Shown here piece by piece: positions 13,227 to 14,566 of a stretch of 14,566 nucleotides of DNA. Below the pieces are notes generated by a model. It did no database searches, was not told the origin of the DNA, and saw nothing but the letters and a program-made list of their open reading frames with translations. Both the position numbers and the translations under genes were made by a program. How positions within the stretch are numbered: the stretch's first letter is position 1; every line of letters starts with the position of its first letter. This DNA is from JANNOG01 sp050329415 (lineage in GTDB: Bacteria > Actinomycetota > Actinomycetes > Actinomycetales > JBBAYJ01), in contig JBHJOS010000060.1 in the NCBI GenBank assembly GCA_050329415.1, positions 1 through 14,566 on the forward strand. Direction: 5' to 3'.

Positions 13227-14566
13227 ATGTCGAACTCGAGCAGCACCGGGCGCAGCCCGGGTGCGGGACACGACAGGTCGCCCCGCTCACGCCGCCTGGC
13301 GGGCTTCCGGAACTGGCCGGTGCGCGCCAAACTCATCGCCATTCTCCTGGTCCCGGCGATCGCCGCCGTGACCGTCGGCGTGGTGCGCGTGGGCGATCTC
13401 CTCTCCGAGGCCGCCGTCTTCGGCAACGACGCCGACCTGTCGGCCGCCCAGCGGGCCGTCACCCGGCTCGTGGCCGACATCGGCCAGGAGCAGCTGGCCG
13501 TCACGGCGGCCGTCGGCAACGCCCAGGGAACCGACGCCGTGCTGTCGCCGCGGGAGGAACTCGCGCAGCGCACCGACGCCAGTGCCGCCGAGGCCCTGCA
13601 GTTGGTCGAGGCCGCCGGCGCGACCGGTGACGTCACCCGCCGGGTGCAGGGGCTCCAGGAGGGCCTGCGGCGCCTGGAGGAGATCCGCACCAGCACCGCG
13701 TCCGCGCCCGAGGAGTCGTCGCTCGCCCCCGCCCAGGTCATCCGTGCTTATCACGAGATCTCCGGCAACGCCGCCGCCCTCGGCGGTGCCCTCGCCCAGT
13801 CGGTGACCGACAACCAGCTCCGAAGCGTCGCCCTCAACGTCCAGGCCCTGGCCGAGACCAACCGGTTGACCGCACTCGAGGACAGCCTCGTGCTCGCGCT
13901 CGCCGCCACCGGCTCCCTGGCCGTCGATCCGGCCGAGCTGCGGACCGCCGTCGACGACCGCACGGCAGCATTCAACGAGTTCGAGGCGACCGCGACGGAC
14001 GACCAGCGCGCACTCTTCTCCGGCGCCTTCATGTCAGACGAGGGCACAATGCGCTCGGCCGTCTTCAGCGAGATCCTCCGCGAGGTCATCGAGGGGCGCG
14101 AGCCCAGCCTCACCGCCGCGGACTGGCTGTCCGTCGCGGTCCCCGCCGCAGCGGCCACGGAGGGCGTCCGCGCGGAACTCAGCGACCGGCAGGTGGACCG
14201 TGCCGGTCAGCTCCTCGACGACACCCGGCTCCGGGCGGCCCGCGACGCCACGATCGTCCTCGTGCTCCTGCTGGCCGGCCTCGTCGTGACGGTGCTGGCG
14301 GCCCGGTCCATCCTGTTGCCGCTGCGGCGGTTGCGCGCCGACGCCATCATGATCGCGGAGGAGCGGCTACCGGCGGCGATCGGCCGGATCCGCGAAGCCG
14401 GGCCGGACTCCGACATCCAGGTCCACCCCGTCGACGTCCGCACCACCGAGGAGATCGGCCAGGTCGCCCGCGCCTTCGACGCCGTCCACGTCGAAGCCGT
14501 CCGCCTGGCCGCCGACCAGGAACAACTCCGCCGCAACGTCAACGACCTCTTCGTCAACCTCTCGCG
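13227..14566 (+). CDS. CvnA-type sensor histidine kinase with nitrate/nitrite-sensing-like extracellular domain; N-terminal part
   Basis: From the ATG at 13227, 446 codons run open to the right edge. The protein has a basic N-terminus, a first membrane helix at about 35-53 (after RNWPVRAKLIAILLVP), and a long, mostly helical extracellular region (about 60-338) like the NIT sensing domain. A second helix follows at 342-361, then a HAMP linker (about 362-430) with the conserved TTEEIGQVARAFDAVH, and the beginning of the dimerisation segment LRRNVNDLFVNLS. That last motif and the layout mark the sensor kinases that head actinomycete conservons (CvnA), which normally precede a Roadblock/LC7 protein, a DUF742 protein and a small GTPase. 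The ATP-binding domain is outside the window. GGGAGG (13209-13214) is rather far (12 bases) from the start. Signal sensed is unknown, and a link to the sugar cluster is not supported beyond adjacency. Confidence 0.85.
   Translation, partial: MSNSSSTGRSPGAGHDRSPRSRRLAGFRNWPVRAKLIAILLVPAIAAVTVGVVRVGDLLSEAAVFGNDADLSAAQRAVTRLVADIGQEQLAVTAAVGNAQGTDAVLSPREELAQRTDASAAEALQLVEAAGATGDVTRRVQGLQEGLRRLEEIRTSTASAPEESSLAPAQVIRAYHEISGNAAALGGALAQSVTDNQLRSVALNVQALAETNRLTALEDSLVLALAATGSLAVDPAELRTAVDDRTAAFNEFEATATDDQRALFSGAFMSDEGTMRSAVFSEILREVIEGREPSLTAADWLSVAVPAAAATEGVRAELSDRQVDRAGQLLDDTRLRAARDATIVLVLLLAGLVVTVLAARSILLPLRRLRADAIMIAEERLPAAIGRIREAGPDSDIQVHPVDVRTTEEIGQVARAFDAVHVEAVRLAADQEQLRRNVNDLFVNLS

Noticed and set aside
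13103..14557. Leftward open frames under the sensor kinase
   Set aside because: The rightward frame has two membrane helices, HAMP and CvnA motifs. The leftward frames have a Ser/Arg/Ala shadow composition.

Overview
The window comes from a high-GC actinomycete (Actinomycetota). Nearly every codon ends in G or C, GTG starts are used, several coding regions overlap by 4 bases, the solute-binding proteins carry Tat-type lipoprotein signals, and the right end holds a conservon-type (CvnA-like) sensor kinase. An order such as Pseudonocardiales or Geodermatophilales would fit, but the sequence alone does not fix the genus.

Left part (1-8367). A leftward NADP-type aldehyde dehydrogenase of the 2-oxoglutarate-semialdehyde type, cut by the left edge, faces a rightward run of eight tightly packed genes. 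In order these are: two MalF/MalG-like sugar ABC permeases, an enolase-superfamily (mandelate racemase type) dehydratase/racemase, a GntR/FadR-type (FCD) regulator, a small cupin, a gluconate 2-dehydrogenase subunit-3-like protein, a GMC flavoprotein with a four-cysteine motif, and a second aldehyde dehydrogenase. Six of the seven junctions overlap by 4 bases or have a 3-base gap, and the last gap is 20 bases, so this looks like one operon. The 163-base divergent intergenic region holds a perfect 17-bp FadR-like palindrome, the likely operator of the in-cluster regulator. Together the genes read as import and oxidative catabolism of a sugar or sugar acid, probably ending at 2-oxoglutarate. The substrate is not known.

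Middle part (8374-12955). A leftward Tat-lipoprotein binding protein of the branched-chain amino acid/amide (LivK-like) family converges on the operon end, 6 bases away. A 330-base divergent gap with two overlapping alternative hairpins follows. Then come two tandem, closely related Tat-lipoprotein binding proteins of the MalE/SBP family 1 type. These are the best candidates for delivering substrate to the two permeases. No transporter ATPase is present, so a shared MsiK/UgpC-type ATPase elsewhere is expected. The two paralogues share several tracts of identical DNA (77, 83 and 44 bp checked), a sign of recent duplication or gene conversion.

Right part (12956-14566). A strong GC-rich hairpin follows the second binding protein. 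After it begins a gene for a nitrate/nitrite-sensing-like, HAMP-containing sensor kinase of the CvnA type, open at the right edge.

No rRNA, tRNA, CRISPR array, insertion sequence or phage gene was seen.
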